DNA of 64,000 nucleotides from Lachnospiraceae bacterium XPB1003 (GTDB lineage Bacteria > Bacillota > Clostridia > Lachnospirales > Lachnospiraceae). Under the pieces are notes generated by a model that was given only the letters and a program-made list of their open reading frames with translations, did not search any database and had not been told where the DNA came from. This document shows, in pieces, positions 43,943-52,406 of this stretch. Location: assembly GCA_900102065.1 (NCBI GenBank), contig FMVK01000006.1, positions 62,001 through 126,000 on the forward strand, given 5' to 3'. Each line of letters begins with the position of its first letter. Position 1 is the stretch's first letter. Position numbers and translations under genes: made by a program.

Positions 43943-45862
43943 TCACGCAAGTCTGTCCAGGATCTTTTGCCATGCGGCGCGTGATGCATCCGACGGCATA
44001 CGCAGATCTCCTCTGGGAGATACCGCAACCGTTCCGACCTTAGGGCCGTCAGGCAGACAGGAACGCTTGAACTGCTGCGCGAAGAATCTTCTGTAGAATG
44101 TCTTAAGCCACTTAAGTATAGTCTCTCTGTCATACTCTCCCTCAAAGCTGAGCACCGCTATCCTGAAGATCTTATCAGGTGCAAAACCTGCACGCAACAT
44201 ATAGTACAGGAAGAAATCATGCAGTTCGTAAGGTCCCACAAGATCCTCAGTCTTTTGTGAGATCTGACCGTTTTCCGGCGGAAGAAGTTCGGGACTGACG
44301 GGTGTTGCCAACACATCACGTAAAACACCTGCAAGCTTTTCATTTCCGCATGTATCCGCATAATATGCAACAAGATGTCTTACAAGAGTTTTCGGAACGC
44401 CTGCATTCACTCCGTACATCGACATATGATCCCCGTTATATGTCGCCCATCCAAGAGCAAGCTCACTCATATCTCCGGTTCCGATGACAAGAGCATTCTC
44501 CTTATTGGCGATATCCATAAGTACCTGTGTACGCTCTCTTGCCTGACCGTTCTCATAAGTCACACTGTGATCCGATTCATCATGACCTATATCCTCAAAA
44601 TGCTGTCTCACAGACTTCGCGATATTAACCGTGCGCAGCTCACAGCCGAAAGCTTCCGCAAGCATGACCGCATTATTCTTAGTCCTGTCTGTTGTACCGA
44701 AGCATGGCATGGTGACTGCGATAATACCTTTTCTGTCCAGTCCCGCCAGATCGAAAGCCTTAACGGTAACAATAAGCGCCAGTGTGGAATCCAGACCTCC
44801 GGAAAGACCTATAACAGCAGTCTTAAGCCCTGTATGTTCATATCTCTTCTTAAGGCCAAAGCTCTGTATCGCAAGGATCTCTTCACAACGCTCAGCACGC
44901 TTAAGCGCATCCGAAGGAACAAAGGGCATCCTGGCAAAGCTTCTTTTAAGATCAGTCTCTGTCTTATCAAGTTCAAATCCTACTCTTGTAAATCCGTCAT
45001 CGGGAACAAGAGTCGTACGGAAAGTAGTCATACGCCTGCGTTCGGTATTGAGACGCTTTATATCTATATCCGCAATGGCCGTACCTGCTTCAAAGCGTTT
45101 TGTCTGCGCAAGTATGCGGCCGTTCTCAGCGATCATATTATGTCCGGAAAAAACCAGATCCTGAGTAGATTCACCCTCTGCCGCACTTGCATAAATATAT
45201 GCACATAAGAGTCTGGAGCTTGTCATGCTCACAAGATTCCTGCGATATTCCGCTTTTCCAACAGTCTCATTTGATGCAGAGAGATTAACAATGACAGTAG
45301 CTCCGGCAAGTGCAAGAGCAGTTGAAGGCGGATCCGGAGTCCAGAGGTCTTCGCATATCTCACAGCCTACGCACAATCCCTCTATCGCATCAGACTGAAG
45401 GAGTATATCGCCTCCGAAAGGAACCATCTGTCCTGCAAAATCAACAAACAGTGCTTCTTTGTTGCCTTCGGCAAAATGTCTCATCTCGTAGAATTCGGCA
45501 TAATTGGGCAGGCATCTCTTCGGTATGAACGCTTTAACACATGCATGTGAAAAAGCTGCCGCAACATTATAAAGCTTGCCGTTAACTTCCATCGGAAGGC
45601 CTATAAATATCAATGCATCGATATCCTTTGTCTCAAGGATAACGCGGCAAAGCTGTTCCTTCGCTTCGTTGATGAGTGTATCCTGAAGAAAAAGATCCCC
45701 GCAGGTATATCCCGTAAGTACAAGTTCGGGAAGAACTATCAGCTTTGCGCCTTCGAATGCCGCTGCCTTTATTGCATCTATACAAACTCCCGCATTGTAT
45801 TCCGGGTCAGCAACTCTTATCTTCGGTGTAACCGCCGCTACTTTCAAAAAACCATCCCGCAT
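43943..45862 (-). CDS. nadE: Glutamine-dependent NAD+ synthetase
   Basis: NadE amidates deamido-NAD using glutamine. The 639-residue protein has an N-terminal nitrilase-like glutaminase (LPELVLTGYTCGDLFLQD; nucleophile Cys in VGCEICEDLWTPD) and a C-terminal ATP-pyrophosphatase synthetase (VIGLSGGLDSTLALIVT, NKENALVIGTGDMSELALGW). It starts in the stop of the methyltransferase gene (TAATG). Confidence 0.97.
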   Translation of the reverse strand: MRDGFLKVAAVTPKIRVADPEYNAGVCIDAIKAAAFEGAKLIVLPELVLTGYTCGDLFLQDTLINEAKEQLCRVILETKDIDALIFIGLPMEVNGKLYNVAAAFSHACVKAFIPKRCLPNYAEFYEMRHFAEGNKEALFVDFAGQMVPFGGDILLQSDAIEGLCVGCEICEDLWTPDPPSTALALAGATVIVNLSASNETVGKAEYRRNLVSMTSSRLLCAYIYASAAEGESTQDLVFSGHNMIAENGRILAQTKRFEAGTAIADIDIKRLNTERRRMTTFRTTLVPDDGFTRVGFELDKTETDLKRSFARMPFVPSDALKRAERCEEILAIQSFGLKKRYEHTGLKTAVIGLSGGLDSTLALIVTVKAFDLAGLDRKGIIAVTMPCFGTTDRTKNNAVMLAEAFGCELRTVNIAKSVRQHFEDIGHDESDHSVTYENGQARERTQVLMDIANKENALVIGTGDMSELALGWATYNGDHMSMYGVNAGVPKTLVRHLVAYYADTCGNEKLAGVLRDVLATPVSPELLPPENGQISQKTEDLVGPYELHDFFLYYMLRAGFAPDKIFRIAVLSFEGEYDRETILKWLKTFYRRFFAQQFKRSCLPDGPKVGTVAVSPRGDLRMPSDASRAAWQKILDRLA

Positions 45863-46638
45863 TATCCTTCCTCCTTTTTGCCGCGCTCTCTTGCAACAAC
45901 AAATATCCTCTCACTGTTCTCAGTTACCGTTGCATCCGTGATATCTCCGTCGGATGCGGATACAAATTCCATCCCGGCTTCTTCAAGAGCCGCCTTTATC
46001 TCATCAAGCTCAAAGCCCCTCTGGAAATGAGTCTCGTCAAATCTTTTATAAATAGAACTATCATCCCCTGCGGACTTTATGAACAGCGTAAGATCATATT
46101 CGTTTATACCGGTTTCCTCATCATAGAAATTTTCCCAGATAAAACTACAGTCATCCCTGTTTTCGGCAATGGTCGCATCACCTATGACATCTCTGTATTT
46201 ATGGACGGTATTAAAATCAAATAAAAATATCCCGTGCGGATCAAGATAATCATTGACCAGCCGGAATACTTTTACCAGTTCATCTTTATCCGTTATATAA
46301 TTCAGGCAGTCGCACACACTGACCACAGACCTTACGGTTCCGTAAAGCTCAAACTCACGCATGTCCTGACAAATATAGAGTATATCATGCCCTGATGCAG
46401 TCTTCTTATCTTCTGCCTGTTCCAGCATTTCCACAGAGATATCGATGCCGATCATATCGTAACCCGCATCTGCCAGCATCTCTGTCATTGTGCCGCTTCC
46501 GCATCCAAGGTCAAGCACCAGGCCGTCCGTTATATTCTCTTTTTTCAGACGATCAAGGATCTTCCCACACCACTCATCATAAGGAACATCCTCCATCAGA
46601 TCATCATAGACTCTTGCAAATTCGGTATACGCATCCAT
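45862..46638 (-). CDS. SAM-dependent methyltransferase
   Basis: The 258-residue class I methyltransferase starts MDAYTEFARVYDDLMEDVPY and has motif I LVLDLGCGSGTMTEMLADAG, MIGIDISVEMLEQAE and SVCDCLNYITDKDELVKVFR. The longer frame to 46842 overlaps the DUF368 gene and reads as nonsense, so the ATG at 46638 is the start. The substrate is unknown. It is co-transcribed with nadE. Confidence 0.88.
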   Translation of the reverse strand: MDAYTEFARVYDDLMEDVPYDEWCGKILDRLKKENITDGLVLDLGCGSGTMTEMLADAGYDMIGIDISVEMLEQAEDKKTASGHDILYICQDMREFELYGTVRSVVSVCDCLNYITDKDELVKVFRLVNDYLDPHGIFLFDFNTVHKYRDVIGDATIAENRDDCSFIWENFYDEETGINEYDLTLFIKSAGDDSSIYKRFDETHFQRGFELDEIKAALEEAGMEFVSASDGDITDATVTENSERIFVVARERGKKEEG

Positions 46639-46661
46639 ATCAGGCCACCGGACAAAATCTG

Positions 46662-47552
46662 TTATTCCGATACTTTTTCGGAATCTTTTTTCACATCTCC
46701 GCCAAGAAAATAAGCAATAACACAACCTATCGCAAATGCAAGAACAGCTGTGATAACGGTAACTGCATTGATCTCTGCGAATATCTCTTTGTTCATGATG
46801 ACGATCGCAATAGGCGATGCTGTTATAAGCCCGATGATGCACCAGTAAACCACTGCAGAAAATTTTGCAAAGAGATACTCGATGAGCTTTGCAATAGCAA
46901 CGATACCTACCACTATGCCCAAGCCGAAAGGTATTATAACTCCGAAGCCTGCTGCCAGCCCTGCCATATCCTGAGCTTTAAGCGCATCTACAGTTGAATT
47001 AAGAGTACTTATAACAGGCTCATAATAACCCATGAGCATAAGCATCATCGATCCGCTGACACCGGGTATTACCATTGTTGCAGCTGCGATCATTCCGACG
47101 ATAAAAAGTTTTATCTCCGTTATTATGCTAAATGAAAGATCCGCATCCGCACCCTTAACACCGTTAAGCAGTGCAAGTCCCGTAACAAGAAAAAAGAAAG
47201 CAAGGAATCCGATAATATATGATATCTTAAACTTCTTTCCTTTGACTTCCTTTATGATCATCGGAAGTCCACCTACTATGAGACCAATGAATAAAAGATT
47301 GGTCTGAACCGGCACAACACCAAAGAGCCACTCGATCACTCTGGCAAGTCCCAGGATACCGACTAACATACCGATCCCTAATGGCAGCAGGATCTTGAAG
47401 CTCTTTTTGAAATCCTTAAGCAGATGTGTCAGTGCAGTGATCAGCTTGTCATAGATGCCCATGGATACAGCCATGGTACCTCCGCTGACACCGGGAATAA
47501 CATTGGCTATTCCCATAACCATTCCTTTTAAAATATCAAGAATAAAGTTCAT
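46662..47552 (-). CDS. DUF368 family membrane protein
   Basis: The 296-residue protein has about eight to nine membrane segments and two pseudo-repeats of the DUF368 signature (NVIPGVSGGTMAVSMGIYDK and TMVIPGVSGSMMLMLMGYYE). Recent literature links this family to undecaprenyl-phosphate recycling (PopT/UptA-like discussions concern both DUF368 and DedA proteins), so a lipid-carrier flippase role is plausible but inferred. It lies between hisC-like and methyltransferase genes. Confidence 0.92.
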   Translation of the reverse strand: MNFILDILKGMVMGIANVIPGVSGGTMAVSMGIYDKLITALTHLLKDFKKSFKILLPLGIGMLVGILGLARVIEWLFGVVPVQTNLLFIGLIVGGLPMIIKEVKGKKFKISYIIGFLAFFFLVTGLALLNGVKGADADLSFSIITEIKLFIVGMIAAATMVIPGVSGSMMLMLMGYYEPVISTLNSTVDALKAQDMAGLAAGFGVIIPFGLGIVVGIVAIAKLIEYLFAKFSAVVYWCIIGLITASPIAIVIMNKEIFAEINAVTVITAVLAFAIGCVIAYFLGGDVKKDSEKVSE

Positions 47553-47580
47553 CTCATTTTCCCTTTCGGATCTTTATCGA

Positions 47581-48636
47581 TCATAAAAAAGATTTAAGTT
47601 CTTTAATAAGTTCATCCGTTTCTTCATCGGTACCAACAGTGATACGGAGATAATTATCTATACGTGGCTGTTTGAAAAATCTTACATATATCTGCTTGCT
47701 TCTGAGGTACTTAAAGATATCTTCTGCAGCTGCAGTCTTGTGTGTTGCAAATACAAAATTGCTTTTGGAATCCGGGAAAGAAAAACCGAGAGCCGTAAGC
47801 TCTTTCTTCATCCTCTCTCTTGTATTGATTATCTTTTTCAGAGTTGCCTTAAAATACTCATCATCCTTTACAGCTTCCACACCCAGTACAAGGGACGGTC
47901 TGTTCATGGTATAGGAATTAACCGAGTACTTCACGTCATTCAGATATTTGATCAGCTTTTCATTTCCTATTGCAAATCCGACACGGAGTCCTGCCATGGC
48001 ACGTGATTTTGAAAAAGTCCTTATCACAAGCAGGTTATCATATTTTTCAACAAGAGAAAGCGCACTGGTTCCCTCTTCCGCAAAATCGATATATGCTTCA
48101 TCGATCATTACCACTGAATCGGGATTGGACTTTATGATCTCTTCTATGTCATCAAGACTCTCAAGCACACCTGTAGGTGCATTGGGATTCGGAATGATTA
48201 TTCCTCCGTTGGGTTCAAGATAGTCTTCTTTCTTTATCCTGAAATTCTCATCAAGAGCCTTTGTCTTATATCCGATCTTATATACGTCTGCCCAGACAGG
48301 ATAGAACGAATATGTGATATCGGGAAAGAGTATCGGCTTATCCGAATTGAAAAAAGTAAGGAATGCCATGGATATAACATCATCCGATCCTACACCCACA
48401 AACACTTCCGTAGGCTTAACCTTATAATACTCAGCCAGAACTTCAACAAGTTCTCCCGCATCTGCCGAAGGGTAGAGTCTCAGATCCTCATAGTTTTCGG
48501 ATTCGAGAAGCTTCTTAACTCCCGGTGCAGGGGGATAAGGACACTCGTTTGTATTTAATTTTATCATTCTGCCGCACTTGGGCTGTTCGCCCGGTGTATA
48601 CGGCACAACCTTTCTTACGTTATTTTCCCAGTTCAT
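47581..48636 (-). CDS. hisC: Histidinol-phosphate aminotransferase-like protein
   Basis: The 351-residue PLP enzyme has IKLNTNECPYPPAPGVKKLL, LYPSADAGELVEVLAEYY, FVGVGSDDVISMAFL, IPNPNAPTGV, MIDEAYIDFAEE and the PLP lysine in IRTFSKSRAMAGLRVGFAIG. This matches HisC, which converts imidazole-acetol phosphate to histidinol phosphate. No other his gene is nearby, so another 2-oxo acid substrate cannot be excluded. The ATG overlaps the phosphoesterase stop (ATGA). Confidence 0.9.
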   Translation of the reverse strand: MNWENNVRKVVPYTPGEQPKCGRMIKLNTNECPYPPAPGVKKLLESENYEDLRLYPSADAGELVEVLAEYYKVKPTEVFVGVGSDDVISMAFLTFFNSDKPILFPDITYSFYPVWADVYKIGYKTKALDENFRIKKEDYLEPNGGIIIPNPNAPTGVLESLDDIEEIIKSNPDSVVMIDEAYIDFAEEGTSALSLVEKYDNLLVIRTFSKSRAMAGLRVGFAIGNEKLIKYLNDVKYSVNSYTMNRPSLVLGVEAVKDDEYFKATLKKIINTRERMKKELTALGFSFPDSKSNFVFATHKTAAAEDIFKYLRSKQIYVRFFKQPRIDNYLRITVGTDEETDELIKELKSFL

Positions 48637-49331
48637 TTTATCTCCTTTGCAGCTTTCGCTGTCACTTGCTTTTGATCATCTTCCGCCGCGTGTTTCTCTT
48701 CACGCTCGCGGATCTTTTCGAATTCATTATCGTATTCCGTCTCGTACTCGAAGATATAACTTTCATACGGATTGATTATAAGCGTATTGCCATAGGTTTT
48801 TAAGCGCTTATATTGTCTTCCGTAACACGTATGGACGTGTCCGTGAAGAAAATACTTCGGGCCGAATCTGTCGAGAAGTCTTCTGAAAGCTTTGAAGCCA
48901 TGGTGTGCCAGATCCTCACCGTCACCCACATGGTAAGCAGGCGCATGAGTGACCAAAATGTCAAATCCACCGTGTAAAAGTATCTTTGGCATCATGGCAA
49001 GAACCCGTCCGTCCATCTGCTTCTGGGTATATTGATGCGGCCCTTTCTTATATCTCATGGAACCGCCTATCCCCATTATCCTGACTCCCTGATAAACAGC
49101 GATCTTATTGTCTATGCAGATACATCCGTCAGGTGGATGGACATCATAATGACTGTCATGATTGCCATGAACATAATAGATTGGTGCAGTCGTAAAGGTT
49201 GCAAGAAAAGACAGATACCTCCCGTCGAGGTCTCCGCATGATATGATCAGATCTATTCCGTCCAGCTTTCCGGGCTGATAAAAGTCCCAGTAATTTCTGG
49301 ATTCCTTGTCAGCAAGAGCAAGAATCTTCAC
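48633..49331 (-). CDS. Calcineurin-like metallophosphoesterase
   Basis: The 232-residue protein has IISCGDLDGRYLSFLATF, YYVHGNHDSHYD, LVTHAPAYHVGDGEDLAHHG and LHGHVHTCYG, the metal-binding blocks of the calcineurin-like fold. The first block lacks the usual DxH (it reads LALADKESRNYWDFYQPG), so the metal site may be modified. It starts with GTG behind AAGG. It is coupled to the hisC-like gene by a four-base overlap. Confidence 0.88.
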   Translation of the reverse strand: MKILALADKESRNYWDFYQPGKLDGIDLIISCGDLDGRYLSFLATFTTAPIYYVHGNHDSHYDVHPPDGCICIDNKIAVYQGVRIMGIGGSMRYKKGPHQYTQKQMDGRVLAMMPKILLHGGFDILVTHAPAYHVGDGEDLAHHGFKAFRRLLDRFGPKYFLHGHVHTCYGRQYKRLKTYGNTLIINPYESYIFEYETEYDNEFEKIREREEKHAAEDDQKQVTAKAAKEIK

Positions 49332-49341
49332 TGTTTTGCCT

Positions 49342-51312
49342 TCACTTCTTCACGATACCTTCAGCGGTATCATTAACCTGTACATCCGTATGTTCTTTAA
49401 TTCCCTGGACCTTAACCAGTTCGACGGCTTCATCCTTAAGCTCCGAGATATCCGGTATATATCCGATGATATTCTCGTTGAGCCAGTCAATTGATACCGA
49501 CTCTTTCGCCGTAAGGCTGTCGCTCTCATCGCATCTCATATTCCCGTTCTGGTCATAGATAGGACCACTGAAGGGATTGAGATCCATGGCTCTGATATCC
49601 TGTCTGAAAGTCCTGAGAAGTCTTACCAGACCTGCCGGCAGATTTCTCGAATAGATAACATCTATCGCTCCCGAGGACATTCCCCAGAAATAGTTAAGAG
49701 CCTGAGGACCGAATACATTTTCATCGTTCTTATATCCACCCCTAAGTATCGAGCGGATGATCTCTTCATAAAGCTTACCCCAATGTCGCACGGGCATCGC
49801 AAGATTGGTATGGCTTCCGTCTTCATTGAGTCTGAAGAGTCCGAATTCCTGTCCCATGCTCGTCTTTGCGTTAAGATCTCTTCCCGAGATGAGATTGATA
49901 TCATTCTTCTTGAACTCTTCTCTCGGGTCTCTGTCCTTAACCATAGACCACTCAAGTTGAACCTTGGCACGAGGATTGACCATCTGGACTCCCAACGCGA
50001 ACGCGTTGATCTCAGCCGTGGTACCGTGTATCGGATAATCCGAGATATATCCTATACCGCCGTGCTCAAGCATAGCGCCGGCTATGGCACCGGTAATGAA
50101 TTTCGCTTCATACATTCTGAGATAATATGAACGTATCGTCTGATGAGTAAGACTCATGGAGCAGTTCAGTATTATCACTTCAGGATATTTAAGAGCAGCC
50201 TTAAGTGCCGATGATGCAAGCTTGGGAGAAGTAGCAAAGATTACTTTGTTACCTGCCTTTACAGCATCCGCAAAAACATCATCTTCACTTTCATCTTCGT
50301 TTCTTACTATAGATGTGGTGGCGATCCCTTCTCCGAACACATCCATAACATATTTGCGTCCCAGCTCATGGGAATAAGTCCAGGATGACTCCTGCGCACT
50401 CTTGTCATGAATAAATGCTATCTTGAGCTGTCCTGTTCCCATTCCGGGAATAAGCTTTACAAGTGCTGTCTTCCTTGACTCCGGAGTAGGATTAAGAACC
50501 AGCGTCAGCTCGTCACCCCTGTCGTAAAGCGCAAGCTCTCTCCAGAATCTCACCAGATCATTTCTGATCTCTGTCTGTGACTTTTCCTTCTCTTCTTCAT
50601 AATCGTATACCGCCAGGAATTCGCAGATCGCATCACCTGCGGTGATATTGAGCTTTCCTTCGGCACGAGGAGCGAACTCCTTTTCAAACGAAGAGAAGAA
50701 TGCATGGAAATCAAGCCGCTCGTCCTTGCTCCACTTTACAAGCTCACCGTTTTCATCAGTCTTGTTATATACCTCCGTGAGAAGCTTTTTGAAATTGCCC
50801 TCACGTGACATGTACAGATAGTTGATCTCCGTTTTCTCATAGAAATCCAAGAACTCATAGTAAAGCTTTATCTCCGGATCATCCGTGAGCTTCGGTATCA
50901 TTCTGGTAACAGTACCGTCGATGGTAACCGCATCCATATATTTGGAAACCGATACCCTCTTGTTACCTTCCATTACATAAAATTTATTATTGAATTCAAA
51001 CGCCTTGATCGGATCCCTTAAGCCTTCGGATTCCAGAGCATCATACAGATCAGCCCACTTGGAACCGAACTCGCTCATCTCATCAAGTATGGGCATAAAG
51101 TTGCGGGCAAAAGCCGTCGTTCTTCCCGCACTGTAGGTTCCCACCACCTGCTTTAAAGGTATCTGTACAAGACCAAGCGAAACCTGAGACTCTATCTCAA
51201 CGTGAGATACGATCTCATCAAGCACGGGAAGATAAGGATACTCACCGCGTGATACACACGCGCGGTATTCTTTTTCTCCCATTTTCATTGCTTTAACATA
51301 ATCCTGTAACAT
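49342..51312 (-). CDS. ParB-like N-terminal domain fused to BMP (PBP1-type) domain
   Basis: This 656-residue protein has no signal peptide. The N-terminal part (about residues 60-130) has a ParB/sulfiredoxin-like nuclease-fold motif (FNNKFYVMEGNKRVSVSKYM). The region from about residue 295 to 530 is a BMP/Bmp-lipoprotein periplasmic-binding fold (LKIAFIHDKSAQESSWTYSHE, IILNCSMSLTHQTIRSYYLR, GGIGYISDYPIHGTTAEINA). BMP proteins usually bind nucleosides outside the cell; here the domain is cytosolic, suggesting a ligand-sensing regulator. The start ATG has a weak ribosome binding site. Confidence 0.78.
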   Translation of the reverse strand: MLQDYVKAMKMGEKEYRACVSRGEYPYLPVLDEIVSHVEIESQVSLGLVQIPLKQVVGTYSAGRTTAFARNFMPILDEMSEFGSKWADLYDALESEGLRDPIKAFEFNNKFYVMEGNKRVSVSKYMDAVTIDGTVTRMIPKLTDDPEIKLYYEFLDFYEKTEINYLYMSREGNFKKLLTEVYNKTDENGELVKWSKDERLDFHAFFSSFEKEFAPRAEGKLNITAGDAICEFLAVYDYEEEKEKSQTEIRNDLVRFWRELALYDRGDELTLVLNPTPESRKTALVKLIPGMGTGQLKIAFIHDKSAQESSWTYSHELGRKYVMDVFGEGIATTSIVRNEDESEDDVFADAVKAGNKVIFATSPKLASSALKAALKYPEVIILNCSMSLTHQTIRSYYLRMYEAKFITGAIAGAMLEHGGIGYISDYPIHGTTAEINAFALGVQMVNPRAKVQLEWSMVKDRDPREEFKKNDINLISGRDLNAKTSMGQEFGLFRLNEDGSHTNLAMPVRHWGKLYEEIIRSILRGGYKNDENVFGPQALNYFWGMSSGAIDVIYSRNLPAGLVRLLRTFRQDIRAMDLNPFSGPIYDQNGNMRCDESDSLTAKESVSIDWLNENIIGYIPDISELKDEAVELVKVQGIKEHTDVQVNDTAEGIVKK

Positions 51313-51389
51313 AGGCTATTCTCTCTGATCTGTTCGATCTGCGATTTCATAAAAACTTACAAAAAATTAAGTTGAATATTATTATATAT

Positions 51390-51504
51390 TACCATAATCA
51401 GTCGGTGTTCGCCATCCGTGGCTCACTGTGCCCTCCTGATTAAGGCAAAACATCCTTGTTATACCATAATCAGTCGGTGTTCGCCATCCGTGGCTCACTG
51501 TGCC
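51390..51504. repeat. Two 43-bp direct repeats, 72 bp apart
   Basis: Identical copies lie at 51390-51432 and 51462-51504, separated by 29 bp. Each contains GCCATCCGTGGC, which can form a short hairpin (GCCA/TGGC), flanked by CAGT/ACTG. The second copy covers the last codons and stop of the CPBP gene (51495-51504). This is a tandem duplication or a pair of inserted repeat units, not a CRISPR array. Confidence 0.85.
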
Positions 51505-52304
51505 TTTTTAGCGCCTCCGTACACCAGCCATCCGAATACAACCGAAAGCAGCATCATCACTGCTCCCGTGGCTAAGCCGGCACCTTCCGACGCCCCGCCG
51601 CCTTTCAACATATACGGCGGTATAAAGATAAATGCATTCGCCGCCATATGGAATACCACCGCAAGTACAAACGTCCCCGACAGCTGATAAATAAGTGCCA
51701 TTATGAATCCCATGATGAATGCATATACAGCCTTCACCGCATCCCCATGGATCACTCCGAAAAATAATGATGAAACAACAAGTGCCGCCGGCACATTTAT
51801 GTTCTTCTTTATCCTACCGAACGTAAGCCACCTGAATGTCATCTCCTCAACTAACGGAGACAGAAAAACAAACAAAAGCAGCCCCGGCACAAAAGGCGTA
51901 TCCGTATTAAACGAAGACGTTCCCGATGTATCTATTTTCAAAAGATCAACGATATATCCTGCAAGTATGTTCAGAAATACCGCTGCCGAACCTCCGAAGA
52001 AAAAAACATTAAGAAGGATACGGATGAATCCTTTTTTTTCCTTAATAAGCCTGTTCTCCAACGGGTCGCTTTTCTTAAACAGGATCCAGAGTCCGATCAC
52101 CAGCAGAACATATACACATACCGCACTCCAGGACTTATAGCTTTGCGCATGAGCCCGCATAAAGTCAGCGGTTTCTCCCCCATCGGCAACAGCCATGCCG
52201 TAAATAAGCTTGCCTATACTTGTGAACAGCGCATGCATCACATAGTAGGCAGCAAAAGGGACTATCATATACAGCGATCTTTTTATCGAATCCAAAAAAA
52301 ACAT
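51495..52304 (-). CDS. CPBP family intramembrane metalloprotease
   Basis: The 269-residue protein has about seven to eight membrane segments. The conserved CPBP (Abi/CaaX-like) residues appear as SPLVEEMTFRWLTFGRI (EExxxR), FFGVIHGDAVKAVYAFIMGF (His) and VVFHMAANAFIF (His). Some family members process or immunise against bacteriocins, but no such partner genes are here. The final codons lie inside the 43-bp repeat. Confidence 0.9.
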   Translation of the reverse strand: MFFLDSIKRSLYMIVPFAAYYVMHALFTSIGKLIYGMAVADGGETADFMRAHAQSYKSWSAVCVYVLLVIGLWILFKKSDPLENRLIKEKKGFIRILLNVFFFGGSAAVFLNILAGYIVDLLKIDTSGTSSFNTDTPFVPGLLLFVFLSPLVEEMTFRWLTFGRIKKNINVPAALVVSSLFFGVIHGDAVKAVYAFIMGFIMALIYQLSGTFVLAVVFHMAANAFIFIPPYMLKGGGASEGAGLATGAVMMLLSVVFGWLVYGGAKKAQ

Positions 52305-52343
52305 ATCTACCCGCTAATTTTAACATATATCAGTCTCATCCGT

Positions 52344-52374
52344 AAAAAAAGCCGTCCCTTGACGGAACAGCTTT
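52344..52374 (-). terminator. Terminator of the HD-GYP gene
   Basis: On the minus strand AGC-TGTT-CCGTC pairs with GACGG-CTTT around AAGG, with a run of T residues after it, about 35 bp beyond the stop. Confidence 0.85.
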
Positions 52375-52406
52375 TCAGGATCGTTTTAATATCTCGATCG
52401 GTCGTA

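Noticed and set aside
45862-46842. 326-residue version of the methyltransferase
   Set aside because: The first 68 residues overlap the DUF368 gene and are Cys/His-rich nonsense; the protein domain starts at the ATG at 46638.
51390-51504. CRISPR array
   Set aside because: There are only two repeat copies with one 29-bp gap, one copy overlaps a coding end, and no cas genes are present.
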